Counted from the first letter of the stretch, positions 1-12,031 are shown. The stretch: DNA of 64,000 nt from Paracentrotus lividus (GCA_940671915.1 CALNVZ010003426.1:25933407-25997406); one strand, 5' to 3'. Numbers and translations are program-made. The notes: generated by a model not told the origin, from the letters alone.

Positions 1-3000
1 ATTCTCATTGGGTTCGTGCACTTTCTGGAGAGCGCCATGAAGGTTCTGGAGAAGGAATGGAAGAACCTCACCAAGGACATCGAGCTTGGAACCCTCAACT
101 CAGAACTGAACCTATCACCAGACATCAGGACAGCTTTGACCAATGAACTGCAGAAGTATGGCGGTAATCCTACTAGAGCTTCCCAACTGAGAGATGAATT
201 TGAGAAGGGTTTTGTGGGAATTTTGAGAAGGATCTGGCCAAAGATTCCTGTCATCTCAGGAATTGATTCGAATGGCTGTTGGCCAAGGGTGAGCACCACG
301 TACGCTAAAGGTAAATGTCGTTTTCTTTATACATTCTTTCCTCCATGCATTTATATTGACATGAAAATAAACATGTGGACCTGAAAGTAAACACGTATTT
401 CCTTTATTCCTTTGAGGATTTTTTTTCCCTTTTTTTTTTGGTCCTGGTGAAACAAAGTGAATATTTAACATACGAGCAAAAAGCGCGAGCCGATTTTTTT
501 CATTTCCAGTTTTTTTTAGTTTAACCTTACATCATTTTCCCTTTCTCTCTTTTTTTTTCTAGACTACAAGACATATAGGGCTATAGAACTCTCTTTGATT
601 AAAACAAACAAACAAACAAACATGCCTCAAATATTCAATTTTGCAATTTACCAAAATAATCTTTGTGAACTTTCATGTGGCGAGTGTGACGTTGTTAATT
701 TGTAGTTGACAATTAATTGGAATATGAATAAAAAGTTCGTGGTTCAACTCTCAGTTGCTGTATTATGTAGGACTACGTTATTCATATTGTGATCTTAATA
801 AAGCTATAAATGGAATGAATGGATACCTAGTTTTGAATGATACTTTCATTGTCGATTTTATTTTATTAATTGATAATTTTATTGATGTTTTCTGCTTAAT
901 AATTTTATGATAGGCCTACGTACCAGGCGCGTATCCAGGATTTCGCACCCCGGGGGGCCCGACGTGATTTTGGCGCCCCTGTGTACTTTTCAAAATATGG
1001 CGCCCCCCCCCCCCGCAAGGCAAACATAGGCCTACGGCTTAAATGTATTTTGAAGGATTTCGAATAATAATTTATTTGATTTTTTTTTTTTAAATTATTT
1101 TTTTATTATTTTATTATTTTTTTTTAATACTTGCCAATGGTGAGTTCATGCATGGATACTACTAGAATTACTAGGTATATGAGGTATTACCGCTATAGAT
1201 GAAAACAAGAATATTTCTAAATACGAGCGCGAAGCGCGATAAGATTTTTTCCCTTCTTCTTTACGATCAGAAAGCAAAGAATTCTAAGCAATTAGGGGTA
1301 TCAATTTTGTTTAGCTCTTCATCAGAATATCATATGAACGGGAGCTGTAATTTGTCCATCAAAACGATTTGAAAGCAAGCCATATAAAATCATGTGAAAT
1401 TTGTCCATCAAGTAATGCGAAATCAAACAAATGTTTATTGATGTTTTGTTGTTCAGAATCCTCATAATCTGGTTACAAGAAAGAAAAATAATAGGCGAGC
1501 GTGAATCGCGAGCAGAAATTTGATGCCATCGGAATGACCTCTGAAAACGTGGAAAATGAAGCGAGCGCAAAGCGCGATCGAAAATTTTGCTCTGTGTAAT
1601 AGAGACCTGAAGTTTAGGATCAATTTGGCCTCCATAATTTAAAGACCGTATGTTGCCCAGTAATTTTACATGATTATGAAAGAGAGATGAATATCTATCT
1701 ATCTAGCTGCTTATCTATCCTTCTGCTTCCCTCCCTAAGTTTAAGATAAATTTGACGCCCCTAAGTTTAAGCTCAATTTGGCGCCCCCTAAATGTTAGTT
1801 TGAATTGGCGCCATACATGTAAGATTTAGGTGATTTGATGCCCCTGGGAAAATGCAAAAATAAATGTAACGTGTTTTCAAATAAATTTAAATGTCTTGAT
1901 GATTAGTATCCTGTAATGGAAATTATGGTCAGAGGAAAAACACAGGCGAGAGCGGAATTTTGATGTCTTTGAATGATGAGAAAACATTGCATTGCATTCG
2001 TTCCTCAGGAACACAATGTAATAACTCATTGGGAAAAGAAATGATGCGAGCGCGTAGCGCGAGCCAAAAATTTGCTATGTATATACAGACCAGGAGGAAT
2101 TAAAAATTTTAGAGACCATATTTCAAATACCAAGTTGTTGCCCCTTAGTTTCAGGTAAATTCGGCACACCTCCCTAAGTTCAAAATAAAGTTGGAGCCCC
2201 TAAGTTTAAGATAAATTTGGCATCCCTAAGTCTCAGGTCAATTTGAAATGCAAAAATGAATGTAACGTGAAATCAAATAAATTGAAATGTTTTGATGTTT
2301 AGAATCCCATAATGTACATTTTGGTAAGAGGAAAAACACAGGTGAGCGCGAAGCATGAACGGAAGTTTTGATGTATTCAAATGATTAGAAAACTGGACAT
2401 TTCATGCGTTCGTCAGGAACACAATGTAATAATTCATTGGGGGAAAAAATGATGCGAGCGCGAAGCGCGAGCAAAAATTTTGCTATGTATATACAGACCC
2501 GGATGCATGAATTTTGAAATTTTGCTCTATCTATATAGAGACCATATCGTCTGTTGGGAGCCATAAGGGCGTTATTGCATGTTATAGGTGTTCCGTTGAG
2601 AGCCAGAAGGGCGCTATTACTGTACAAAGTCAATGGCAATAGCGCCCCTTCTGGCTCCAAACGGAACATCCTTGATCTGCAATAGCGCCCTTCTGGCTCC
2701 AAGCCGACGATATTTTAAAAACCTATTTGATGCCCCCTTAGTTTCAGGTAAATTCGGCGCCCCTTAGTTTCAGATCATTTGGGCGCCCTATAAGTGTAAG
2801 CTCAATTTGGCGCCCCTAATTTTAAAATCGATTGCACATCCTAACTTCATTCCAGTGCCCCCATAAGTTTCAGTCATCTTGGCGCCCAGTACGTTTAAGC
2901 TCCATTTGACGCCGCTAATATGTTGAACATGCAAAAAAAAAAAAAAAAAAAAAAAGAAGAAGAAATAAATAAATAAAAAATGTAACGTGAAAACAAGTAA

Positions 3001-6000
3001 ATTTAAATGTTTTGACGGTTAGAATCCCATATGTAAATTCTGGTAAAAGAGGAAAAACATAGGCGTGTGCGAATAGGGAACGGAAATTTTGATGCATTCG
3101 AATGATTAGAAAACAGGTCATTTTACGCGTTCTCGACACATATTAATAAATCAATGGAAAAGATGATGTGAGCGCGAAGCGCGAGCGAAAACTTTGCTAT
3201 GTATATACAAACCAGGAGGCATGGAATTTAAAATTTTTGCTATTTCTAGATAGAGACCATTTTAAAAGACCTTTCTGTTTTTGTGTGTGTGTGTTTTTGG
3301 GGCCCTTAGTTTCATGTAAATAGATATGTTGGAGCACTAAGTTAAGATAAATTTGGCACCCCTAGTCTCAGGTCAATTCGCGCCCCTACATTTGGCTCAA
3401 TCTGGCGTCCTTTAATTTAACGATTGGCACCCTTAACTTCAGGTTAAATCAGCGCCCTTCAGTTTCAGATCATTTTGCGCCCCTTACATTTGATCTAAAT
3501 TTGGCGCCCTTACGTTTAAGATCATTTTGTGCCCCTCTAGGTTAGTTCGATTTGGCGCCCCTAAATTTAAGTCGATTTTGCGCCCCTCTTAATGTAAATT
3601 TAGCGCCCTTAAGTTTACAGGTCGATTTTGCGCCTCCATCTTAGTTTCGGGTCAATTGGCGCCCCACGTTAAGCTCATTTTGGCCCCTCTATTTTAAGTT
3701 ATTTGGCGCCCTAATTAATTCGATTAGAGCGACTAAGTTTAAGGTCGATTTTGGCGTCCCACCTATGTTGAGGTCCAATTTTGGCGCCCCTATGTTTAAG
3801 CTCAATTTGGCGCCTTAGTTTAAGGTCCATTCGGCACCCTAAAGTTTTTTGGCGTTGCTCTCAGTTACTGTCGATTTGGCGCCCCCTAATTTTTTAAAGG
3901 GCACCCCCTTCCCCTCCCCTTTTTCTAATATGCGCCCTTACTTAGTTTAAGGTCGATTTCGGCGGCCCTAAGTTTAATATCAATTAGGCCCCCTCAGCTT
4001 CAGGTCAATTTGGGCCCATCTAAATTTAAGGGTCGACTTGGCGCCCCTAATTTAAAGTCAAATTTGGCACCCCTTAGTTATTGTCGATTTGGCGCCCCCT
4101 AAATTAAAGGTCGATTTGGCGCCCCCTTAAATTTAAGGTCATTTGGCGCCCTATACGTTTAAGGTCAATTTGGCGCCCTTAGTTTACTGTCGATTTGGCG
4201 CCCTAATTATAGGTCAATTTGGCGCCCTTAGTTTACTGTCGATTTGGCGCCCCCCCCCAATTTTCAAGGTCGATTTGGCGCCCCTAAGTTTAAGGTTATT
4301 GGCGCCCCTTAGTTTACTGTCGATTTGCCCCTCCCCCCATTTTTTAAGGGCGCCCCCTTCACCATCTCTCTTTTTCCCTTCCTCTCTTTCTCTCTCTCTC
4401 TCTCTCTCTTTTTTTTTTTTTTTTTTTCTTCCTTCCTCTTTCCCCTTTTTTCCTTTCATCTTTCCCCCCTTTTCCCTTTCTCTTTTTTTTCTTTTTCTTC
4501 TTTCTTTTTTTCTTCCTTTTTCTCCCTTTTCTCCCTATTTCGGCGCCCCCTGCGCGCCCCCCGGGGGCCGGCCCGTAAAGCCCCCCCCCCAGAATACGCG
4601 CATGCGACGCATTTATATTATTCCTGAAGCTCTATTTCACGGCTGATCCGATTCTTTATGAATATCACAAACACTCTTGAGAAATATGTTGAAATTTGTT
4701 TTTCTGTCTGTATGCTATAGGTTTGCCCATGATAACAGGGATTTACAGCTGCTCCGAAACGAGCATTGGAATCTCACCAGGGTCTAAATACATTGGAAGA
4801 GGTTATCTGCCATTGGTTAAATGGGCTATCATGGAGTTCATCAGAGAAGAAGATATGTAAGACAACGAGATCTCTGCTATGTCAGACAGACCATTCAGTC
4901 TTTTCAAAATGCGATTTTTTTTTTAAAAGCTATGATATTATTATTATTTTGACTTTTTAAATTTTCGATTGTATGGCATACTGATTTAGGTTGATTAGCG
5001 GATTTAATTCATACTTATGATCAATATAAAAGACAATAGTCCGTCATTTTGAAATGAACATTGATGGTTATTTTCTTATTGGTTGACCGCCACGCCTTTG
5101 GATAGAGTTCTAAAATTAGCTGTATAATATATTTTTTAAAATGCAACTCTTGAGTAGGAAATGAATAATGCATGGTTGTGAGCAAAATTTGGTGTAGGCC
5201 TGTAGTGGCTGCGGTAAAAGTGCTGATATTTGTAACACGAGTTTTTGAATAGTGCCGCCTGCGGATATAGAATGGAAGCTTTTGACAAACAATTACAATG
5301 ATAGTAATGGTAGCTTCTTCACGCGTGTTGCTCAAAGCTCTGACTAGGTGGATAGGCTGAATTGAGAAATTGAAATGCCTTCCTCGGTTTACCTGTACGA
5401 TGGTTTCACCACTGATGAGATCTTTTGGCGTCACGCGTAAATAAGCCACCATCATCTGTATATAGTTATATATTCTTTACCTCCCAGCCTCGTTCAGGTG
5501 GCACGTCGTGGTGATGATGGTAGTTATGGTGATGGGATCGATGCTGGTATATAGTGGTTTCAATTTTAGTCAACGAATGTAATGATTTAGTTTAGTAACT
5601 CCTTATCACAAGTATCGCATAAGAACGAACATTATTGGATGGCTTAAAATGGGATACCAGAAATATTCCAGGGTCAATATTGTTCGATTCGAAGATGAGT
5701 GCAATATTGATCATAACGAGTGGAATATTCTGGTATGCCATTAAGTAAAGTCATCCAACATGATTATTATTGTCTATGATCAATATTCAGAAGGCATAAG
5801 TGAAAAGAATTATTTACATTAGACCGTGCAATACGGCATAATATTGCACAGCTAAAATGCCCTATATACATGTAGATAATAATAAGTTCCATTCCATATT
5901 AATAGGTCAATGCCTGAACCGCCTACATTCGTATTGTCCGAGTTGGAGAAAGGTCGAAATTACGAGGTGGTCATCACCCAGCGCAATGGTCTGTATCGCT

Positions 6001-7794
6001 ATCGAATGGGTGACGTCATCCAAGTCATTGACATCTATGAAGAAATGCCAGTCATCGATTTCATGTACAGGTAATACCATTTTGTATAGAAAATTCCTTA
6101 GTCAGAACCCCCCCCCCCACCCTTCAGTTGGTCACCATGGTCCTGTGGTGGATCCAGGATAGAGGGGGCGCCAGGCCCGAAAAGGGCTTAATAAGCCCAA
6201 ATTTTCCAATTTTAACATATAAAGTCAATGAGTGGCTTTTTAATTATAGAGGGGGTGTGCGTCCCCTGTGCCCCGCTTTGATCCGCCACTGATGGTCACA
6301 TGCTCGTTCCCGATTTCTCGGGAAAAGAGGTTATCGGTATAGGGGTTATATTTTAAAGGCTGGGTTCGGAGGAAAAAAAATCCCAAATAATCATTGAAAT
6401 ATAGGGGTCTTTGAGATCTTTTTCCCAAAAATTATTTTTCATAAGGTTAGTATTCAAATTTTTAAAATTCCTTATTATTTTTGTTTTAATTATCATCTCA
6501 ATGAATATTGTATTAATGCATTCGGGTTAATTGAGAGTATAGGACATCATATTATTTCTATGTTAGATCATGAATTAATTGGTAAAGCTTCGTTTTATGC
6601 TTATTTCTACGTGTAATCATGAATTCATTTCCCATCTGATATGTTCCTGAAATATTTAGGACTGGCCAGATGTTGAACATCCGCTATGAAAAGTTGGACC
6701 AACGAGTAGTTTCAGCCAGTATACGGGCAGCTGCGAACAAGTGGACGGATAGGACTATGCTGGAGTTTGCTGTAGCCGAGAGTACCATACTCACGGATAC
6801 GTGTTCTGGTACGATGTAGGACATTATTATTTTTCTAAAGTCCTATACATGAAATAAAATATACATTGGTGTATAAAGGAATTGAAAGTGCTGCGAATCT
6901 GGGATTCCTTTAGAAGAGCTATTGAAAGTTCCCCATAGCTAAAATAGAGTCAAGGGCGGGGGGGGGGCATTCCCTGAATTCAGCCTATGTTTGGTTCTTG
7001 ATTCATTATGTATCTCGATTATTTTGAAATAAGAAAACAGGACAAATGATATCTGGCCCTCCACTCAAAAAGAAACAATTTAACATTTTAATCTCAATTC
7101 ACTATATCTATCTGTCTATGTTTCTATCGATCTATATCTCTATCCATATCTATAAATTATGTTTTGTAGGACCACAGAATCAAGCATCTTCGTCATTAGG
7201 ACGATATCAAACCAAATGGGAAAGGGGTCTTTGAATTTAACATGTTTAAACATTTTAACATGTTTTAGTCGATTTATCGGTTGGGGCTGGAAGAGTGTAT
7301 GCTATTTTTTTTGTAATCATAATATTTTTTTTATCTACCAGTATATGAACCGGATGAGCTTATGCCGTATTATCTATTCTTTCTTGAGATGAACTCAGAG
7401 GAACCTCTTTCTAACCAAGACAAGGCAATGGTTCGTTTTTGATTAATTTCTAGTTCGTTTACACCGATATTTCTATTTAAAAAAAAAGAAGAGAAACATA
7501 AATTATTGATTTGGCCGATTGATCTTTTACAGGCTAGCTGTTACAGATTCTTGAACAAAATAATGTAATGAGTTTCAGATAATGACACTTTATCATGATT
7601 GCAATGCAAAGTGTTCTATATAGGCCGACATAAAAAAAAGAAAGAATATTATTTAGAGGATATATAACTTACTAGTCCGAGCATCACGGATCTATCTATT
7701 TTAGATCATGATTTTAATTGATTAAAATATATTAACCTATTAATAAACATCGAACACAGACATGTTAAACCAAGCCTATGTTATCAAGTCCTTT

Positions 7795-7834
<40 letters not shown>

Positions 7835-8209
7835 GAAAAAAACCCCCCAAAAAACAAAACACCAAAACAAACAAACAAAAATACAAAAACAAAACAAAAC
7901 AAAACAAACAAAAAGACAAGAACAAAAAAAAATTAAAAAATAAAAAATCACAGTCTCCCTCTCTCTCTCTGTGTCTCAAACGCTAAGATCGACACGGAAC
8001 TACGAGCTCGGAACAGCGATGTGGAGCGTCTACGTCGAGAGGGTGCTATCTCTCATCCACGGGTTCATGTTGTCCGTCAAGGGACGTTTGCTAAGCTGGA
8101 AGAATATCTTATAACCAATACAGGAGCAACGGCCAATCAGTATAAAATACCTCGGAAGCTTCGCACATTTGCCATGGTCAACGTTATGCTCGAAAACCTA
8201 GTCTCCTAG
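1..8209 (+). CDS. GHDC: GH3 domain-containing protein (GHDC-like), 3' part of gene
   Basis: Six exons of a GH3-family protein: 1-310 (open to the left), 4721-4856, 5906-6070, 6660-6808, 7342-7430 and 7988-8209 with a TAG stop at 8207-8209. Spliced together they give 356 residues in one frame, with phases 1-2-2-1-0 all consistent. Recognisable GH3 features are the WPK-I-P segment at the end of the first exon, the following YSCSE-S-GI segment, and the LSELEKGRNYEVVITQRNGL-RYRMGD stretch of exon 3, all typical of the acyl-adenylate-type GH3 fold. In plants this family conjugates amino acids to jasmonate or auxin; the animal member has no established reaction, so I give none. The N-terminal part lies upstream. 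Donors are GT; the exon 5 donor (GTTCGT) is weak. Intron 1 (311-4720) is mostly one repeat element. Recognition of the family is firm; orthology to vertebrate GHDC is likely. Confidence 0.85.
925..4605. mobile_element. 3.6 kb repeat element of GGCGCC minisatellite in GHDC intron 1
   Basis: The segment begins with GCGCGTATCCAGGATTT and ends with the rough inverse of it (GAATACGCGC near 4593-4602), both bordered by C/G runs, so it looks like one element with degenerate inverted termini. From about 1740 to 4340 it consists of dozens of 25-35 bp units around GGCGCCCCTAAGTTTAAGG. A longer period is laid over this: blocks with GAGCGCGAAGCGCGAGC recur at about 1203, 1497, 1560, 2044, 2344, 2455 and 3168, and roughly 200-bp blocks at 1920-2130, 2325-2540 and 3040-3270 are copies of one another. 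Pyrimidine runs fill 4370-4530. No coding sequence is visible. Open frames here are repeat artefacts. Confidence 0.7.
2544..2713. mobile_element. Nested four-arm palindromic MITE
   Basis: Four copies of a segment around GGAGCCAGAAGGGCGCTATT are arranged two forward (from 2558 and 2600) and two reversed (from 2636 and 2681). The outer pair is bounded by ATATCGTC at the left and its inverse GACGATAT at the right; the inner pair by GTTCCGTT and AACGGAAC. The whole 170 bp can fold as a palindrome within a palindrome. It sits inside the larger GGCGCC element. No coding capacity. Confidence 0.65.
5635..5758. repeat. Foldback repeat in GHDC intron 2
   Basis: The left arm (TTGGATGGCTTAAAATGG, then ATACCAGAAATATTCCA) is repeated inverted at the right as TGGAATATTCTGGTAT, then CATTAAGTAAAGTCATCCAA. 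A central ATATTG-type inverted pair extends the fold. It resembles a small MITE; no coding sequence. Confidence 0.5.
6151..6291. mobile_element. hAT-like MITE fragment (CAGTGGCGGATC family)
   Basis: A short element in GHDC intron 3 with a right end that is the inverse of CAGTGGCGGATC and a left end CTGTGGTGGATCCAGG. The same six bases, ATGGTC, stand directly outside both ends and look like a target duplication. Internal sequence is AT-rich and non-coding. Assignment to hAT rests only on the terminal motif. A lone end of the same type occurs near 20662. Confidence 0.5.
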
Positions 8210-8310
8210 TCTAGCATAAAACAATTTCCACCAGAAAAATTGATTTTTTTTTTTTTTTTTTTTAATCCTCAAAAAGATTGATTGCTTGATGATGATGATT
8301 AATGTACAAT

Positions 8311-8356
8311 AATAAAAATTAGTGCAGTATTAGAACACTTTACAAAAACTAATAAA
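8311..8356 (+). promoter_or_regulatory. Probable poly(A) signals of the GHDC-like gene
   Basis: Two AATAAA hexamers (8311-8316 and 8351-8356) lie about 100-150 bp after the stop codon, following a T-rich run. The position suits 3' end formation of the GH3-domain gene. No cleavage site can be proven from sequence. Confidence 0.45.
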
Positions 8357-8597
8357 AGCCTGAGGCGTAAACATTGTCAGCGGTGATACTTGATATTGAA
8401 AAACCTTTGACAGGTAGAGTTATAAAAATTAATAAGCAATATATTACTAAAGAAATTTATGAAAGTAGAATGATGCAGTAGCCAGTAGGCCGACACTCTA
8501 CAAAAAAAGGAAGGGTCAAACTTTGGAGGAAAGACAAGGTCAAACTAATCCCATTCTAGGTCCATTATGTTGCCATACAATTATTATTACATGCCTA

Positions 8598-9264
8598 CAC
8601 TGTTAAAAAAAATTAAACAAGTTGTTTAAAACCTTAAACAACTGCGTGCTAACCGGTGAATCGCACAGCGTTGTTTAAAACTGAAACAACCTGTAATTGT
8701 TTAAAACTTTAACGCTCTTGTTGTTTAAAAGTTTAAACAACCTGTTGTTTAATGGTATTATTACACAACATGTTGTTTAATGGTATTATTAAACATTATT
8801 AAACATAATTGACATGTTTAAAGAAAGTTGTTTAAAATATCAACAGTATTGTTTAACGCTCTGCTCCAAAAATAAAAACATTCTTAATTTTATTTTGGTA
8901 TGACGCGGCCGGGTATCGAACCCACGACCTTTCGATTTTAAGGCAGACGCTCTATCTACTGAGCCAACACATGACTTTTGTGTATATATTTCTTTCAATG
9001 TGTGAGGCATATGTCCACCGCCATGATTGAAATGTTGCGCCGATTTACCTTGCATGTAACGAGTGATGCCATTATAGCTCATGGCTATCACGGGACATTT
9101 GCTTCGGCCTTTTTAAACAAAACCTGATTAATTTATCTCTAAACAGGTCTTGTTAAATCTATAAAACCTCGTTTTTTCCTGTTTTAAACAACAATGTTTA
9201 AATATTAAACAAGAATGTTTAACTTTTGAACCAAATTTTTTTTTTAAACAGCGTTATAACAGTG
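8598..9264. mobile_element. TA-flanked inverted-repeat element with tRNA-like core
   Basis: The element runs from CACTGTTA to its inverse TAACAGTG and is flanked by TA on both sides, consistent with a TA target duplication. Its outer parts hold many copies of GTTGTTTAA/GTTTAAAC-like motifs in both orientations. On the minus strand at about 8903-8970 lies a tRNA-like stretch with an A-box-like TGGCTCAGTAGATAGAGC and a B-box-like GGTTCGATACC; the anticodon stem does not pair, so it is not a working tRNA gene. No transposase frame is visible. Confidence 0.65.
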
Positions 9265-10287
9265 TATGTGCATAATTGGGGTCGTAGCAGATGTATGGTG
9301 ATAATATTTGATATAAAATAAAAGGTGTATGGCCCAAAGGACCCATGACGTGGTCACTTTGACCCTTGTTTTTTGTATTATATTGAAAAGAAATATTTGA
9401 GATGAACTTTATTGTAACATTAGGCCACTTCAATATTCAAAATTCGAATATCACCACTTGTTATAGAGATTTTGAAATAATTAGGACCGCAGAATGGATA
9501 ATTGATTAAAAGTGACCAATATTTTATAATACTATAATTCCACATTACCATGCTATTGTTCACCTTATTTTCTCACATGTAATACATGTAGTTCAACATT
9601 ATTCTATTGCAATAGACGTGTACTGTAACTCTCCCCTTTCCGGGCGGTGCCAAGACTGTTTGATTTACATTAATATCTGAAATCACGGTTGGCTTATTAT
9701 ACTTGGTTTCCCCGTGTTGTCTGTGAATTGGGTCTATAATCAAGTAACTTGTATATGCCATGAGCTTTAATGGCTAAGACTACAGAACAAGTTTTGAGAT
9801 GGGGTAGGATGGTTTAATCCGAAATTTAAGGACAATAGTGTGGAACGATGATAAACTTCAAACGCAGAATTTGCCATGCCTTCCACATCCTAAACCATTA
9901 ATGTAAAAGAACACAATTTTATGATTTAAAAACCATTGTTCTCATTGAAAGGACTGATTAACGCAAGGAGATGCTTTTCTATTATAGCTTCAAACTAATA
10001 TTAAATTGCAAGGGGGGGGGGTGGGGGTGATCTTTCCTCGATACATCAGCAGATATTAAAAGTTGATTGTTTTTCACATTTTAATATTCAATCGTTCTGT
10101 TTTGTCCGAAAGTTGTAATATTACTGAAACGTGTATTTTGTTTATTTGTTAAGATTTTGTTATACAAAAACCTTTGCTTTTTGTTGCTGCTAGGTTGAAA
10201 ATATATGAAATGAAAAATGAAATGAAGTGAAATATCTATATACATGTATATTTTGTTCAAAATCTAAGAGATTCATCGAATCATGTA

Positions 10288-11078
10288 CACTCTAAAAACT
10301 GAAGTGCAGTTTTTAGCTCTACAAGGGCTGAAATCAGCACTTATTAAGTGCTTGCACAGTGACTGCACTCAAAGTGCTGTTTTAGCACTTTCACGTGAGC
10401 TGAACTTTCAGCAAAAATGGGCAAAAACGGCTTGACTTCGTTGGGATTCGAACCTGGGTCCCCTGCATGAGAGGCGCTGACGAGCACGTTAGACCAATTC
10501 ACATCTCACGATTGCTAGCAGATCATATTGTTGTATGACGAACTTTCTTCAAATTTGCCAGAATCATCTACTATGTTGTCTTAATTAAAGCCAGTTAGCG
10601 AGATCTCCGTTGGTCCATTAGTAACGTCAGCGGTACTCTTCCATGGCTAGGTGAACCCGGTTCGAATCCCTTACCGACCATGAACATTTTTTGTTGATAA
10701 ATTAGCAATTGATATATATCACATATTGTTTTCGAATACTGATGATGTCGCATTGCATTCCTTTACAATACTAGTACTGTATTATTATTGTTTGGATATC
10801 AATATGTATTGTAAATCAACCATTGGAATTGGGACAGGAGGCTTTAATGCCACAATAATTTAGTTAACTTTTTCTGTCCCTGGCGTTCCAATGGTTGATA
10901 TTTCTTATTTTGTATTGTTTATACTGAAATGTATTGTTCTTTGTAATTTTCTTTGCCGAATAAATAATAATAATAATACTTGGAGAAGTGCTAAAACAGC
11001 ACTTCAGGTGCTGATTTAGCACTTCAAGTGTTGTAACTAAACGAGCACCCATAAATTAGCACTTCATTTTTTAGAATG
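10288..11078. mobile_element. TA-flanked inverted-repeat element with two tRNA-like cores
   Basis: Terminal repeats of 20 bp (CACTCTAAAAACTGAAGTGC and an inverse with two differences) are flanked by TA. Subterminal sequence is made of AGTGCT...AGCACTT motifs in both orientations. Two tRNA-like stretches point away from each other: one on the minus strand (about 10435-10508, B-box GGTTCGAATCC, A-box-like TGGTCTAACG) and one on the plus strand (about 10606-10681, B-box GGTTCGAATCC, A-box-like TGGTCCATTAGTAACG). No coding sequence. The plan matches the element at 8598-9264 although the motifs differ. Confidence 0.65.
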
Positions 11079-11100
11079 TATAACGAAATTCGTTTTCTCA

Positions 11101-11376
11101 CCTTCTAATCTTCAATTCTTTGCCATTGAACACGAATTTGATACCTGCAACACTAACTGCGTTGGGAAACAACTTGGACAATACTCTCCACCATGAAGTC
11201 TCACGCTGCTGCTCGTTGTTAAATGTTCCAACACCATCATGGTCATTGGAGCTTGACAAGGTTGCCACCACAGGAGCTGCGTTATTGCCATCATGGATCG
11301 TAATATTACGATCCATGTTGCCATATTTCATAGCAAAAACACGATTATCATAAATGTCTCTTGTAATATTATCCAT
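11101..11376 (-). CDS. Candidate orphan exon, unknown protein
   Basis: I do not recognise this protein. A 92-codon open frame starts at an ATG (11376-11374) and runs to a good donor (AG|GTGAGA) at 11101/11100. Its composition is balanced, unlike the low-complexity frames around it, with segments such as ETSWWRVLSKLFP and VAGIKFVFNGKELKIRR. A TATA-like TATATAAT lies some 50 bp upstream of the ATG on the same strand. No downstream exon could be identified, and a transposable element begins 22 bp past the donor. It could be a real first exon, a captured gene fragment, or chance. It contains a perfect 26-bp palindrome at 11292-11317. Confidence 0.3.
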
Positions 11377-11897
11377 GTCTGAGATTGTTTCTGTAACCTC
11401 GCTCCTAATAATTATTATATAAGATTATTGCAATGTTACTATAAACCCAGCCATTGAGCCCAAAGCTCAAGATGGAATGATGCTGTTCTCTTGTCAGGTT
11501 ATCCAATTAGCTGATTAGCGCTCTAAAAAGGCAGTACTCTCGTAATGTGTTAGGATGCCCCTCATCGATTGGTATTGGCATTTATAATTAATTATATGGG
11601 GCGATTTTGAGAGATGACTTTTTAATTATTATTCACGACAATGGGTTGCTTCTCAATGTATGTCCTAAGTGCAATGATAATTAATGGGCGCCATTCATAA
11701 ATCGACGCATTAGTGAAGCTTTTGTATACGAATAACTATTTGAATATCTAAAATGAAAGCTTTCGTAGGCTGTTTTCGTTAAGAGTATTCCGTCTAGGAT
11801 TCGTTTCAATATGATCAGTGGGGCGATGTGTTTATCATAGGTTCCAATTATGGTAATGAAAATACTAGAATAGGCATATTATGTGAGAGGATAAGCC

Positions 11898-12024
11898 AGA
11901 GAGTGATAGTGAGAGAGAGAAAGAGAGAGAGAGGGAGAGAGAGGGGGGGAGGGAAACAGAGACAGAGAGGGGGGAGAGAGAGAAAGGAGGGAGAGAGAGA
12001 GAGGGAGGGGGGAGATGGAGATTG
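11898..12024 (+). repeat. GA-rich purine tract
   Basis: A run of GAGAGA with G-runs, nearly all purine on the plus strand, 127 bp. One of eight such tracts between 11.9 and 25.6 kb, all with the purines on the plus strand. Confidence 0.9.
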
Positions 12025-12031
12025 AAATTAA

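Noticed and set aside
4143..4646. Open frames on both strands in 4.1-4.65 kb
   Set aside because: They are translations of GGCGCC repeat units and CT/GA runs with no protein-like composition.
7762..7986. Lysine-rich frame before GHDC exon 6
   Set aside because: It comes from an A-rich run of 60-odd bases and the start of the exon's polypyrimidine tract.
8903..8970. Functional tRNA gene on the minus strand
   Set aside because: A and B boxes are recognisable but the anticodon stem cannot pair, and it lies within a transposable element.
11300..11309. TAATATTAC, as in rolling-circle virus origins
   Set aside because: It is just the centre of a perfect palindrome; no Rep-like gene, stem-loop of the right form or iterated sites are present.
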